From the NCBI RefSeq assembly GCF_010731815.2, contig NZ_AP022593.1, positions 4,216,001-4,280,000 on the forward strand: 64,000 nt of DNA, read 5' to 3'. Both the position numbers and the translations under genes were made by a program. This DNA comes from Mycolicibacterium arabiense. Its GTDB lineage: Bacteria; Actinomycetota; Actinomycetes; Mycobacteriales; Mycobacteriaceae. Shown here piece after piece: positions 8,240-17,114 of the stretch (within the stretch, counting starts at the first letter, position 1; each line of letters opens with the position of its first letter). Below the pieces are notes generated by a model that was not told where the DNA came from, ran no database searches, and worked only from the letters and a program-made list of their open reading frames with translations.

Positions 8240-9516
8240 CCAATCACCCCCAAGAAGAGCCAGAAGTAGACGTCGATCGGGAAGATCTCGAGGTAGGTGG
8301 CGACCAGGCTGGCCACCATGCCGGCGATCAGCGATGCGCTGATGCCGAGCGCGAGCGCACCGTCGCGGCCGGGTAGCGTCCACGCGAGACGGGTCGTCCA
8401 GGTCACCGCGGTGATGAAGATCGCCAGCACCAGCCACAGCCCGACCGGGCCGAGTTCGAGCAGCATCTTCACGTAGTAGTTGTCCGGCTGATAGTTCGTC
8501 GACACGCCGCTGAACGTCACGCCCTGCGCGGTCGACATCCGATCCGCCGCAGCACCACTCGCACCGAGACCAAGACCCACCGGGTGCACGAGGATGCTGT
8601 CGATGATGTCGCTCCACCCGGCGCCCCGTTCCCCGAGGCTGCTCGAGGACAGGAACACCCTGGAGATGGACGGCACGAACGGGATGACCACGGCGACGGC
8701 CACGGCGCCCACCGCCAGCGGCAGGAACAGCGAGCGGAATCTCAGCACTGCCAGCCACAGCATGCCGACGACGAGGCCGAGGATGGCGGCGCGGACGATG
8801 GAACTCGCCATCGCCACGACCATGATCGGCGACAGCGACAGGAATGCCAGGTTGCGCCGGCGCCAGGGCTCGGCGAGCGCGACTGCGCCGCCGACGAGCA
8901 GCGCCAGCATCACGTACAGCCCGAACGGGAACGGCTGGACGAACGTGCTGAACGTTCTGAGCAGTCCGCCCGAGGTCCTGACCTCACGGCCGTACTCGTA
9001 ACCGAGTGAAACCAAAGTGCCGGGTCCTACGATCAATTGGCCGATGCCGACGAAGGACGCGAGTACCGCCATCCCCATCAGGATGCTGACGAAGTGGTCG
9101 CGGTCGCGGGCGTCGAACGGGGCGAACCACATGACGGCCACGACGGCGATGAAGAAGAACGTCACCTTGATGGCGAATAGGCCGAACCAGCCGAAGACCA
9201 CGATCGCAGAGACGCTTCCGACGACCAGCCAGAGTGCGGCGGCAGGCCACCAGGGCACGTGCAGGGGCGCTCGGCGGTGGGGTACGGGCGTGCGGGCGCG
9301 CCGCAGCCACGCGCAGACCGCGGTGAGGATCAGCAGGCCTTCCTTCCAGCCCGCCGCGATGCCGGGCAGTGGGAGGATGCCCAGCAGGCCGTGCAGCGGT
9401 GTGAGGGCGGCCAGGATCAGCAGTCCGCGTTGCGGTCTGCGGTAGATCGCGGCGGTGGTGAACATCGCGATCGCGGTCGCGACCGTGCCCAGGACGAGCA
9501 GCACGGGCAGCGTCAC
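8149..9516 (-). CDS. O-antigen ligase/polymerase family (Wzy-like) membrane protein
   Basis: This polytopic protein of about 455 residues has 10-12 hydrophobic helices and a large loop. The conserved C-terminal pattern LGLGASG...PDNYYVKMLLELGPVGLW matches the Wzy_C/O-antigen ligase signature, in which the N-Y and ELG positions recur. It would polymerise lipid-linked repeat units or ligate glycan in the outer leaflet. GTG at 9514-9516 is the best start, eight bases after the stop of the initiating transferase. Its C-terminal 30 codons overlap the next gene. Confidence 0.82.
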   Translation of the reverse strand: MTLPVLLVLGTVATAIAMFTTAAIYRRPQRGLLILAALTPLHGLLGILPLPGIAAGWKEGLLILTAVCAWLRRARTPVPHRRAPLHVPWWPAAALWLVVGSVSAIVVFGWFGLFAIKVTFFFIAVVAVMWFAPFDARDRDHFVSILMGMAVLASFVGIGQLIVGPGTLVSLGYEYGREVRTSGGLLRTFSTFVQPFPFGLYVMLALLVGGAVALAEPWRRRNLAFLSLSPIMVVAMASSIVRAAILGLVVGMLWLAVLRFRSLFLPLAVGAVAVAVVIPFVPSISRVFLSSSSLGERGAGWSDIIDSILVHPVGLGLGASGAAADRMSTAQGVTFSGVSTNYQPDNYYVKMLLELGPVGLWLVLAIFITAVTWTTRLAWTLPGRDGALALGISASLIAGMVASLVATYLEIFPIDVYFWLFLGVIGCAAAQHDASTERSLSGPAAAGYRPTSAST

Positions 9517-9524
9517 GGCGGCAC

Positions 9525-11024
9525 TCAGTCCTCGGCGCGCTTGAGCACCGCGCGCACGGTGAGGAACAGGATCTTGACGTCGAGCCAGATCGACCAGTTC
9601 TCGATGTAGTAGTTGTCCCACTCGGCGCGGTCGGCGATGGACGTCTGACCGCGCAGTCCGTGCACCTGCGCCCATCCGGTCACGCCGGCCTTCACGCGGT
9701 GACGTTCGCCGTAGCGGCGGATCTGGGCCTCGAACAGTGCGACGAACTCGGGCCGCTCGGGTCGGGGGCCCACGAGGCTCATGTCGCCCTTGATGACATT
9801 GAGCAGCTGCGGCAGTTCGTCGAGCGACGTCTGCCGCATGATCTTGCCGATTCGGGTGCGGCGGTCGATTCCCTCGACCCCGCCGGGTGCGGCGCCCGAC
9901 TTCAACTCGAACGCCGCGTCGGATTCCCGTGGCGGTCGCATCGAGCGGAACTTGTAGCAGTCGAAGACCTTGCCGTCGCGGCCAACGCGCTTCTGCTTGA
10001 AGAAGATCGGGCCGGGCGAACTGAGGCGCACCAGCAGCGCCAGCCCGAGGAAGATCGGCGAGATCAGGATCAGCCCGAGGGTGGTGAGGACTCTGTCGAA
10101 GAAACCCTTGACCCAGAACTGCCAGCCGAGCGGGTTGACGTGCGGCAGGACCAGCAGGGGCAGACCGCCGAGGTGTTCGACGCGCGCCCGGTTGCCGACC
10201 GCGTCGTGCAGTCGCGGCACGACCCAGACCCGCATGCCGAGGCGTTGTGCGGCGCGGACGGCCCCGACGATGTCGTCGAAGTGCACGTCGTCGCAGAATC
10301 CGACGATCAGTTCCTCCGCGTGCGTGGCGCGAGCGACGTCCTCGAGGTCGAGTGGGGCACCGAGGTGGGGGACGTTCAGGAAATCCGGCAGATCCTCTCG
10401 TTCACGCGGAACGTAGGAACTTGCGCGCAAGATGCCCACCGGCAGCAAACCGTATTCGGGCATTTGCTGCATTCGACTAATTATTTGGTGCGATATGGGT
10501 CCGTCGCCAATGACGAGAGTGGGGGCAGCCGAGCGAAAACGCTGCCGCAACGTGCGTTGCAGGACGGCGCGGACGAGGCGCGCGGTGGGCAACAGCACCG
10601 CCGCGCACACCCAAATCCGGGCCACGACCTCGCCGGGCCTGCCCTGCGATCCGGCCGCCAGCATGATCGTCAGCAGCACCAGCGTCGCCAGCGCAACGGA
10701 CGTCTCGACCGGTCCGATTTCGTCGAGGAAGTTCCGGCGCAGGCTACGGCGGTACATCGCATGCGAAGCCAATAGCGCGAGAACCATTGGCACGAACAGC
10801 CAAGGGAGTGCTCCGACCAGCGCTTGGGTCTCAGTGCCGCGGCCCAGCGCCAGTGCGGCGGCGACGGCTACCACGGCTGCCGCCACGTCGATGACGACCG
10901 TGACGACCGTGTGCAACGGGTCGCGACGGAGCAGGTCGGGCAACGACCGCCGGACGGCTTCGGGCTTGGGCACGGCGGCCGGGAGCCGGACGCCGGCGCG
11001 GGGTGACATTACGGGCGTAGCCAC
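9525..11024 (-). CDS. Polyprenyl glycosylphosphotransferase initiating polysaccharide synthesis
   Basis: This 499-residue protein has four to five N-terminal membrane helices, a nucleotide-binding-like middle domain (APTLVIGDGP) and a C-terminal bacterial sugar transferase domain. That domain has KGFFDRVL, a re-entrant hydrophobic helix, SSPGPIFFKQKRVGRDGK, YKFRSM and DELPQLLNVIKGDMSLVGPRP, the hallmarks of WcaJ/WbaP/CpsE. It transfers sugar-1-phosphate from a nucleotide sugar to undecaprenyl phosphate, the first step of Wzx/Wzy assembly. GTG 11024 is preceded by AGGTAGGT; ATG 11009 is an alternative. As the first gene it is probably served by a promoter in 11025-11170. Confidence 0.93.
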   Translation of the reverse strand: MATPVMSPRAGVRLPAAVPKPEAVRRSLPDLLRRDPLHTVVTVVIDVAAAVVAVAAALALGRGTETQALVGALPWLFVPMVLALLASHAMYRRSLRRNFLDEIGPVETSVALATLVLLTIMLAAGSQGRPGEVVARIWVCAAVLLPTARLVRAVLQRTLRQRFRSAAPTLVIGDGPISHQIISRMQQMPEYGLLPVGILRASSYVPREREDLPDFLNVPHLGAPLDLEDVARATHAEELIVGFCDDVHFDDIVGAVRAAQRLGMRVWVVPRLHDAVGNRARVEHLGGLPLLVLPHVNPLGWQFWVKGFFDRVLTTLGLILISPIFLGLALLVRLSSPGPIFFKQKRVGRDGKVFDCYKFRSMRPPRESDAAFELKSGAAPGGVEGIDRRTRIGKIMRQTSLDELPQLLNVIKGDMSLVGPRPERPEFVALFEAQIRRYGERHRVKAGVTGWAQVHGLRGQTSIADRAEWDNYYIENWSIWLDVKILFLTVRAVLKRAED

Positions 11025-11173
11025 GGTGACCTACCTCACACAGCCATTCACGAGGATGAAACTACCCCGTACCCATGAAGATCATGCGGCAGTTTGCTCG
11101 CGAATTGCGAACACACGTAGTCAGTGAGGCATCGTTTCATTTACGTAAGCGGTGAATAACGCACCGAGAAGCG
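11025..11173. promoter_or_regulatory. Leader region of the exopolysaccharide operon
   Basis: This 149-bp gene-free stretch is markedly more AT-rich than its surroundings (for example 11080-11160). It lies upstream of the initiating transferase and downstream of the GAF-protein gene, both on the minus strand. It is the natural place for the operon promoter. I could not fix -35/-10 boxes with confidence. Confidence 0.4.
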
Positions 11174-11869
11174 CTATTTCGCGGAGAAGACGCGTTCGCT
11201 CACGATGTGTGCGAGGTCGTCCAGGATCTGTACGTGGCTGGTACTCCACTGGTGCGGCTTGTCGTCCCACACGCACAAGGTGCCGATGGCCAGGCCCGCC
11301 GGATCGATAAGTGGGATGCCCGCGTAGGAAACCAAAGTGCCATCGGTGACGGCAGGGTGGTCGTGCAGCATGGGATGGGTGCGGGCGTCCTCGACCACCA
11401 GCGGCTCTCCGGTGGCGACGGCGTAACGGCACACCGAGCGGGACATCGGGGTCTCCCGCACCCCCTCCGGTAAACCGAGCACGCTCTTGAAGAACTGGCG
11501 ATGATCGTCGACCAGTGAGACTGCCGCGGCAGACACACCGAGTGCTTCGACGGCCATCGACACGATCTGGTCGTACGACGGGTCCGCGTCTGAGTCGAGC
11601 AGGCCGGTGTCCCGCAGCGCCTGCAGGCGGACCGGGTCATCGAGCACTGGATGGAGGCCCGAGACGTTGACGGTCACCGCGTCGTCGGCGATGCGGCTCA
11701 GCAGGTCGAGCAGGACTGCGTACTCCGGGTCACCGGAGGACTCGAGGTCGTTGCGCAACCGCGCCGCGACCGCGCGTTGCACGTAGACGTCGATCGATTC
11801 GCCCGCGCGGGCGGCCTGCGCCCGCAGCGCGCGGTCGAGTCGATCGTCGAAGCCGGGTATGTCAGCCAT
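11174..11869 (-). CDS. GAF-domain protein
   Basis: This 231-residue soluble protein has an N-terminal helical, Arg/Ala-rich part (1-75). It is followed by a linker and a GAF domain (about 80-228) with the features RLQALRDTGLLDS, SLVDDHRQFFKS and YAGIPLIDPAGLAIGTLCV. GAF proteins of this type bind small ligands or act as sensors upstream of signalling proteins, but no output domain is present. It lies between a secreted hydrolase gene upstream and the polysaccharide operon downstream. It could sense a signal for that operon; this rests only on position. Confidence 0.75.
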   Translation of the reverse strand: MADIPGFDDRLDRALRAQAARAGESIDVYVQRAVAARLRNDLESSGDPEYAVLLDLLSRIADDAVTVNVSGLHPVLDDPVRLQALRDTGLLDSDADPSYDQIVSMAVEALGVSAAAVSLVDDHRQFFKSVLGLPEGVRETPMSRSVCRYAVATGEPLVVEDARTHPMLHDHPAVTDGTLVSYAGIPLIDPAGLAIGTLCVWDDKPHQWSTSHVQILDDLAHIVSERVFSAK

Positions 11870-11920
11870 GGGGACAACATACGACCGCTCAGCGCGCTCT
11901 GGTGCGCAGCCCGCCGATCC

Positions 11921-13693
11921 TCAGGCAGTTAGCCGGGTGAGTGGGGCGTCGGTTGCTGGAACTGCCGCCGGACCCGACGGGGCGAACTCCAGGATCTCGG
12001 CGAACGCAGGTGCCTTGCCGATCACGACGCCGCGCGCAATCCCCTTGGGAGTCGGGATGCTGATCGTCGTACCGGGCGTCAGGTCGTCACCGACGTCCGT
12101 CCGACCGTCGAACCAGTCGTCGAGCCAGCTGACGGCGAGTTCCTGCACCGCAGCCGGGTTCCGTGGCTGCGGGAACCCGGCGGCGACGAAGGCGGCGAAC
12201 TGGATGAGGGGGTTGCCGCCCTGCATCGAGTCCATGTGCACGCCGCCGTTGAGTACGACGCCGTTGAAGCGGCCGGGTCGTGCTGCCGACAGCGCTTGCT
12301 TCACGTTGCTCGACGAGTTGAGGTAGTTGGCGGGTGCGCCGATCTCGCGGATCGGTACGTAGTGCCCGGACGCCAACTCGTAGGCGTCGAGCTTGACCAG
12401 GGCGTCGGGCATGGTCGTTCCCAGCGGCACGCCATCGAGCGTGATGACGCCGACCAGTTCGCGGGCGGCGCCGTTCTCGGCGAGGAACCCTGCGGCTCCC
12501 GCGACCAGGTGGCCGCCCAGTGAGTGGCCTGCCATCGCGAACTTGGTTGGCAGCGCCGCCGTTTCGGGATTCAGGCCGTAGCGCGTCGCATATCCGGCTG
12601 CGATGGCGCTCTCGGTGAGCGCGACACGGTCGCCGACGAACAGGTCCGCAATCGCCGACGCCATGCCCGATCCGCCGAGCCAGGCGTCGTCACCGGCGAA
12701 CACGTTCGACGGCAGCGTTGGCGTCACCACGATGCTGTTCGTGCGGGCAGCCAGGTTCGCCGCGGTGTAGCTGTACATCGGCCCCTGCGCGAGGAATCCA
12801 TGCTGCAGCAGAATCATTCGCGTCGGCGGCACGTCCCCTTGCGGGTAGTACCAGTTCGCGGCGACGCGTTGCCCGGTGTTCAGCTCGATCGTGGAACTCC
12901 GCACGGTGACGGTGCTGCCCGGCGGCAGCACCGGCGGGCCCTGGACGAGTGCCTCGAGCGCCTGCAACGTGTTGATCACGAGCGACCCGACGTTGACCAC
13001 GACGGCTGCGATCACCGAGCCCACGACGTCGAGCAGCGACGGCGGGGCCGGCGGCGTCACCGCCGTGATCGACTGGGTGATCCGGGCTGCCGGAGCCGTA
13101 GTGGTGTCCGTGACCGACTGCGCGCCAACGGGTGTCACGATGCCGGTGGTCTGCTCGGGCGTGGCGGGGGCGTCAGTGTCGGCGGTGTCATCACTTGGTG
13201 ACGTCACCGGATCGGGCTCGATGACCCGCGGCGGTGCGACGACCGAGTCGGGCTTCGTGGCGGGAGCTGTGGGGTCCGCCGGGGGAGTCGAGTCGTTCTT
13301 CGGTGTGTCCGGCGTCGGGGCGTCGACGTCGTTCTCGGGCGTGGGCGCGGGCTCTTCGGGCGAGGGCTCGGGCGTGGGGGCTTCGGGCTCGACGTCGGTG
13401 TCGGTGCCGGTGCCGGCCTCGGGCTCGGGCTCGGCCTCGGCGGGTTCGGAATCCTTCGGATCCGGCTTCGGGTCTGGTTTGGTCGCGGTGTCCGAATCGG
13501 AAGTCTTCGGCGCCGACGAACCAGCCGACGAACCGGCCGTCGAACCAGCCGACGTGCTCGCTGACGACGTTCCGTCCGAGCCGCTCGACTTGCCATCGGT
13601 GTCGGCCATCGCCACGCCGGCACCGGCGAGCATCGCCGCCGACAGGCCCGCCGTGACGAGCCCTGCGCCCATCCATGCCGACAACTGCTCCAC
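11921..13693 (-). CDS. Secreted alpha/beta hydrolase with long acidic/Ser-Pro-rich spacer
   Basis: The start is GTG 13691-13693, preceded by AAAGGGGGT. The 590-residue product has a signal peptide (1-30, cleavage after AMA). A low-complexity stretch of about 170 residues rich in Ser, Asp, Glu, Pro and Thr follows, then an alpha/beta hydrolase domain. The nucleophile is Ser391 in GHSLGGH; LNGGVHMDSM near the C-terminus offers the catalytic His. Esterase or lipase activity at the cell surface is likely. The disordered spacer would let the catalytic domain reach through the cell wall. A regulator gene lies 104 bp upstream on the same strand. Confidence 0.8.
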   Translation of the reverse strand: MEQLSAWMGAGLVTAGLSAAMLAGAGVAMADTDGKSSGSDGTSSASTSAGSTAGSSAGSSAPKTSDSDTATKPDPKPDPKDSEPAEAEPEPEAGTGTDTDVEPEAPTPEPSPEEPAPTPENDVDAPTPDTPKNDSTPPADPTAPATKPDSVVAPPRVIEPDPVTSPSDDTADTDAPATPEQTTGIVTPVGAQSVTDTTTAPAARITQSITAVTPPAPPSLLDVVGSVIAAVVVNVGSLVINTLQALEALVQGPPVLPPGSTVTVRSSTIELNTGQRVAANWYYPQGDVPPTRMILLQHGFLAQGPMYSYTAANLAARTNSIVVTPTLPSNVFAGDDAWLGGSGMASAIADLFVGDRVALTESAIAAGYATRYGLNPETAALPTKFAMAGHSLGGHLVAGAAGFLAENGAARELVGVITLDGVPLGTTMPDALVKLDAYELASGHYVPIREIGAPANYLNSSSNVKQALSAARPGRFNGVVLNGGVHMDSMQGGNPLIQFAAFVAAGFPQPRNPAAVQELAVSWLDDWFDGRTDVGDDLTPGTTISIPTPKGIARGVVIGKAPAFAEILEFAPSGPAAVPATDAPLTRLTA

Positions 13694-13797
13694 GCCGACC
13701 CCCTTTGGCCTCCCCGTCACGGCCCGATCCTGGCAGTGAACGGCCGTACCCGGTGGCGCTTTGACGGGGATCGGGTCTCGGCGGGTCAGGCGGTAGG

Positions 13798-14649
13798 TCA
13801 GCCAGGGACGTCCATTCGCTGGGTTCCGACGACCGACAGCAGCCGCAGTGCCTCGTCGGACGGCGACCCGGGTTCGGCGGTGTAGACGACCACCCGCTGA
13901 TCGCGGTCGGCGATGTCGAGCACGTCGCAACTGACCGACACCGGCCCCACCAGCGGGTGGTCGAAGGTCTTGCACAGCGTCGTCGCGGCGGTGACGTCGT
14001 GGTCGGCCCACAGTCGCGCGAACTCCGGGCTCCCCGTGCGCAATTCGTCGATCAACTCCGCGGTCTCGGGGTCGTCCGGGTAGCGCACTACGGTGCCGCG
14101 CAGGTGCAGCGCGCAGGTGCGGGCGAACTCGTCGGCATCGGAGACGCCATACAGGCGCCGTCCTTCCGTGTGCGGTCCGAGGAACGCGCGGCGGGCCAGG
14201 TTGCGGTCACGGCGCGACAGCGCGGAGAAGTCCTCCATCATCGCGCAGGCCAGGTCGTTCCATGCAATCACCTCGTACGTCGCCGAGATGACGAACGCCG
14301 CTGCGTTCGGCAGGCGATGCAGCAGATCCAGGATGCTCTGCCGGACCTGGCGCGGCGGCCCTGGCGCCGCCGCGGGTTCGACCCCGGCGAGGCGGTGCAG
14401 GTACACGCGTTCGGCGTCGGTCAGGCGCAGTGCCCGTGCGAGCCCTCCCACCACCTCGCGGGACGGATGCGGGGCGCGGGCCTGCTCCAGGCGCGTGTAG
14501 TACTCGGTCGAGATGAACGCCAGATGCGCTACTTCGTCGCGGCGCAGACCGGGGGTGCGGCGTCGCGGACCCGCGGGGAGTCCGACGTCGGCGGGGGTGA
14601 TGCGTTCCCGCCTGCTGCGCAGGAAGGCACCCAGTTCGCGTTTGTCCAC
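13798..14649 (-). CDS. MmyB-type helix-turn-helix regulator
   Basis: The 283-residue protein starts MDKRELGAFLRSRRERITP. An XRE-type HTH (about 10-70) includes TPGLRRDEVAHLAFISTEYYTRLEQ. A C-terminal MmyB-like ligand-binding domain (about 105-275) carries FVISATYEVIAWNDL and ends VYTAEPGSPSDEALRLL. MmyB-family regulators commonly control an adjacent, divergently transcribed oxidoreductase, and here an SDR gene is divergent with 52 bp between start codons. A 21-bp inverted repeat in that gap is a candidate operator. A second regulator of the same family occurs at 19220-20155. Confidence 0.88.
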   Translation of the reverse strand: MDKRELGAFLRSRRERITPADVGLPAGPRRRTPGLRRDEVAHLAFISTEYYTRLEQARAPHPSREVVGGLARALRLTDAERVYLHRLAGVEPAAAPGPPRQVRQSILDLLHRLPNAAAFVISATYEVIAWNDLACAMMEDFSALSRRDRNLARRAFLGPHTEGRRLYGVSDADEFARTCALHLRGTVVRYPDDPETAELIDELRTGSPEFARLWADHDVTAATTLCKTFDHPLVGPVSVSCDVLDIADRDQRVVVYTAEPGSPSDEALRLLSVVGTQRMDVPG

Positions 14650-14680
14650 GCCACCATCTTGCGGCGTCCACGCCGATTAG

Positions 14681-14701
14681 CCAGGTATCGCGTGTACCTG
14701 G
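14681..14701. promoter_or_regulatory. Candidate operator of the MmyB-type regulator
   Basis: CCAGGTA and TACCTGG form perfect 7-bp arms around a 7-bp spacer, in the 52-bp gap between the divergent regulator and SDR genes. The right arm ends immediately before the first possible ATG (14702) of the SDR. Binding here could regulate both genes. The assignment is by position and symmetry only. Confidence 0.5.
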
Positions 14702-15511
14702 ATGACGGGGCGAACCCTGATGAGACTCGAGAACGTGAACACCACGAACGGCATTGGATTGCTGACTGACAAGGTCGTCTTCATCTCGGGCGCAGGCCGA
14801 GGCATCGGCGCGGCTGCGGCGAAGCTCTTCGCCCGCGAGGGAGCCCGCGTGATGCTGGCAGCGCGAACGGAGGCGCAACTCGTCGCGGTCGTGGACGAGG
14901 TGACCGCCGCCGGTGGGCATGCCGAGTTCGTCGTCTGCGACCTGGCGGACGGCGACTCGGTGCGAGCCGCGGTCGACCGGACGGTGCAGGTCTTCGGGCG
15001 GTTGGACGCCGCGTTCAACAACGGAGCGATCATCGTCCCGCCCGGTCCCCTCGACCAGGTCACCGAGGCCGACTTCGATCTGGCGTACGGCGTCAACCTG
15101 CGCGGCGTGTACGTCGCGATGGCCGCCGAGGTCGCCGCGATCCGCGCCACGGCGGGATCGGGAGCGATCGTCAACACCTCCAGCGTCGGAAGCCTGGGCG
15201 CCAACCCCGAACTCCCCGCATACGGCGCGATGAAGCGGGCGGTGAACAGCCTCACCGAGTCGGCGGCCGTCACGTACGGGCCGGAGGACATCCGCGTCAA
15301 CGCGATCGCGCCTGGCACTACGTTGACCGAGATGATCCGCGAATGGGAGACCGCCAGCCCCGGGGTCATCGAGCGACTGAACGCCGATACGCCGCTGCGG
15401 CGGGGCGCCGACCCGGCCGAGGTGGCCGAGGCTGCCGCCTGGTTGCTCAGTGATCGGGCCTCGTACGTAACGGGTGCGATCCTGCGCGTCGACGGCGGCG
15501 CGCGGGTCTGA
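14702..15511 (+). CDS. SDR-family oxidoreductase
   Basis: This classical short-chain dehydrogenase has up to 269 residues. The cofactor motif is SGAGRGIG, the structural motif NNG (in FNNGAI), and the catalytic Ser and YxxxK lie in TSSVGSLG and YGAMK. The C-terminus (DRASYVTGAILRVDGGARV) matches glucose-1-dehydrogenase/3-oxoacyl reductase-like SDRs. ATG 14702 or ATG 14720 could be the start. It is divergent from an MmyB-type regulator and so is its likely target. Substrate is unknown; the arginine in AARTEAQL after beta-2 hints at NADP(H). Confidence 0.85.
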   Translation: MTGRTLMRLENVNTTNGIGLLTDKVVFISGAGRGIGAAAAKLFAREGARVMLAARTEAQLVAVVDEVTAAGGHAEFVVCDLADGDSVRAAVDRTVQVFGRLDAAFNNGAIIVPPGPLDQVTEADFDLAYGVNLRGVYVAMAAEVAAIRATAGSGAIVNTSSVGSLGANPELPAYGAMKRAVNSLTESAAVTYGPEDIRVNAIAPGTTLTEMIREWETASPGVIERLNADTPLRRGADPAEVAEAAAWLLSDRASYVTGAILRVDGGARV

Positions 15512-15557
15512 AATCGGCATGTTTCGAACGCCTGTTCGCCTGGGTATCACCGATGGC

Positions 15558-15776
15558 ATGAGCGAAGAGAACACCCAGGCGCAGCAGGCGCCCAATGAGA
15601 ATGCCGAGAAGGATCCGTCCGACTGGGTCACCGGTGACGAGCCGATGACCGGGGCGCAGCGTAGCTATCTGCACACGCTCGCCCAGGAGGCCAAGCGCGA
15701 GGTGCCCGAGGACCTGACCAAGGCGCAGGCGTCGGAGATGATCGACGAACTGCAGTCCAGCACCGGTCGCGGCTGA
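15558..15776 (+). CDS. DUF3072-type small acidic protein
   Basis: This 72-residue protein starts MSEENTQAQQ. After an acidic N-terminus it has the core MTGAQRSYLHTLAQEAKRE followed by LTKAQASEMIDELQ. This short helical module (DUF3072-like) is widespread in actinobacteria as a free-standing protein or as a tail on larger ones. The function is unknown; the helix-turn-helix layout resembles small protein- or nucleic-acid-binding modules. The gene ends shortly before a strong bidirectional terminator. Confidence 0.75.
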   Translation: MSEENTQAQQAPNENAEKDPSDWVTGDEPMTGAQRSYLHTLAQEAKREVPEDLTKAQASEMIDELQSSTGRG

Positions 15777-15794
15777 CGACTAGTAGCAGACACA

Positions 15795-15828
15795 CGAAAC
15801 CCCGGCCACCGAAGTGGCCGGGGTTTCG
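15795..15828. terminator. Bidirectional intrinsic-type terminator
   Basis: CGAAACCCCGGCCAC and GTGGCCGGGGTTTCG form a perfect 15-bp stem closed by a CGAA tetraloop. It lies between the convergent DUF3072 and ferritin-like genes. T-richness after the stem is modest, as is usual in mycobacteria. Confidence 0.85.
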
Positions 15829-15842
15829 CTTCGTTCGGGCGG

Positions 15843-16802
15843 TCAAACGCCGACGACTTCGCGGGCGATCTCGGCGACGCGCGTCTGCGCGGCGGACACG
15901 ACGCTCGCACGGTTCTTGTGCTGCTCCTCGTACGCGATCACGGCGCGGATGTCGGACGGATCGGTGAGATCCTTGACCGCGGCGACGGCCGAGCTGACGT
16001 TCAGGTCGTCGTAGTCGGCGATCGGGAGTTCGTAGGACTGAACGACACCGGCTGCGGTGCGCAGTGAGTGCAGCACGTCGGCCGCATCGTCGGCACCCGC
16101 GTCGCGGGTCACCTTCTCGGCGGTCTCGAGCGCCGCGTCACGCGAGGCCGAGAAGGCCTTGGCGGCGACGGAGCCGGCCTGTGCACCGCGGTCGGCCAGA
16201 CCCTCGAGTGCCGGCTGCGTGTTGCGGATCGCGTCGAGCGCACGGTCGATGCCACGCGTGGACCAGGTCAGGGGCAGGTTGGCGATCTTGACCGCGATGC
16301 CTGCTGCGGCCTGGGTCGGGGTCCGGCGCAATGCGGCCGGGCCACCGAGGGCGTCCTCGGCCAGCACGGTGGTGAGCCAGTCGACGGTCGCGGTATGCGC
16401 GGTGATCAGCTCCGCGGCCAGCTTCTCCACGTCCTTGTTGCCGGCAGCCACGGCGAGCGCCTTCAAGTAGCGCGACCGATCGAGCAGCTGGTGCTCCAGC
16501 GCAAGGTCGCCGAGCAGAGCCTCGTCGAAGGGTCCGGCCTGCTCGCCGAGGGCCTTCACCGTTGCCGCCACGCGTCCGAAGAACGGTGCGATCACGTCGG
16601 GGTAGCCCCCGAGTGCGCGAATGGCGGCCTGAATCTTGAGCGCGCGCTCACGACCGTGACGGGCGTTCTCGGTCAGCTCGCGCTCGACGGCCTCGGTCCG
16701 AGCCTGGGTGATGCGGGTCTCGGCGACCTGCACCTCGGTATTGGTCAATTCGAGTACCGCACGCAGTTGCGCGAGCAGGTTGGTGGTGTCCGTGTTGGAC
16801 AT
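15843..16802 (-). CDS. Ferritin-like, all-helical protein
   Basis: This 319-residue protein is almost entirely predicted helix. The first 150 residues have the heptad-like pattern of a four-helix bundle, with Glu/His positions such as ERELTENARHGRERALKI and LALEHQLLDRSRYL reminiscent of ferritin-like dimetal proteins. The C-terminal half is Ala-rich helical and ends with ARVAEIAREVVGV. No signal peptide is seen. The ferritin-like label is by pattern and the metal ligands are not certain. A 312-bp gap separates it from the divergent reductase gene. Confidence 0.6.
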   Translation of the reverse strand: MSNTDTTNLLAQLRAVLELTNTEVQVAETRITQARTEAVERELTENARHGRERALKIQAAIRALGGYPDVIAPFFGRVAATVKALGEQAGPFDEALLGDLALEHQLLDRSRYLKALAVAAGNKDVEKLAAELITAHTATVDWLTTVLAEDALGGPAALRRTPTQAAAGIAVKIANLPLTWSTRGIDRALDAIRNTQPALEGLADRGAQAGSVAAKAFSASRDAALETAEKVTRDAGADDAADVLHSLRTAAGVVQSYELPIADYDDLNVSSAVAAVKDLTDPSDIRAVIAYEEQHKNRASVVSAAQTRVAEIAREVVGV

Positions 16803-17114
16803 CTATCTCATCCCCGTTCGTGTCTGGATTGTTTGACGCACTGTGCGCCTCGGACTTTTGGCTACCCGGGTTCTCGACAGGCCCAATCGCCAATGTGGTG
16901 TTGCCTGGGTCACGTTCCTGGCTGCGAGGGCATCGGCGCACGTCACGGGCCATTGGCCGATGCAGACGCCAACCTGCGAGAATGGCCGCAGACATCCCAG
17001 TGGCGGCGTCAGACGTCGAACACGGGGTGAATGCGAATCCGGTGCCGCTCACGACGAGGTGAACGGGCCGCCGCCGCGGCAGCGCGGCGCACATACACGT
17101 CTAGGAGCGGCTCC
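16803..17114. other. Intergenic region between divergent genes
   Basis: This 312-bp stretch separates the divergent ferritin-like and reductase genes and must hold both promoters. I see no convincing gene in it. TAGGAG stands before the reductase GTG, and GGGGATGAG (read on the minus strand) before the ferritin-like ATG. No long inverted repeat was recognised. Confidence 0.5.
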
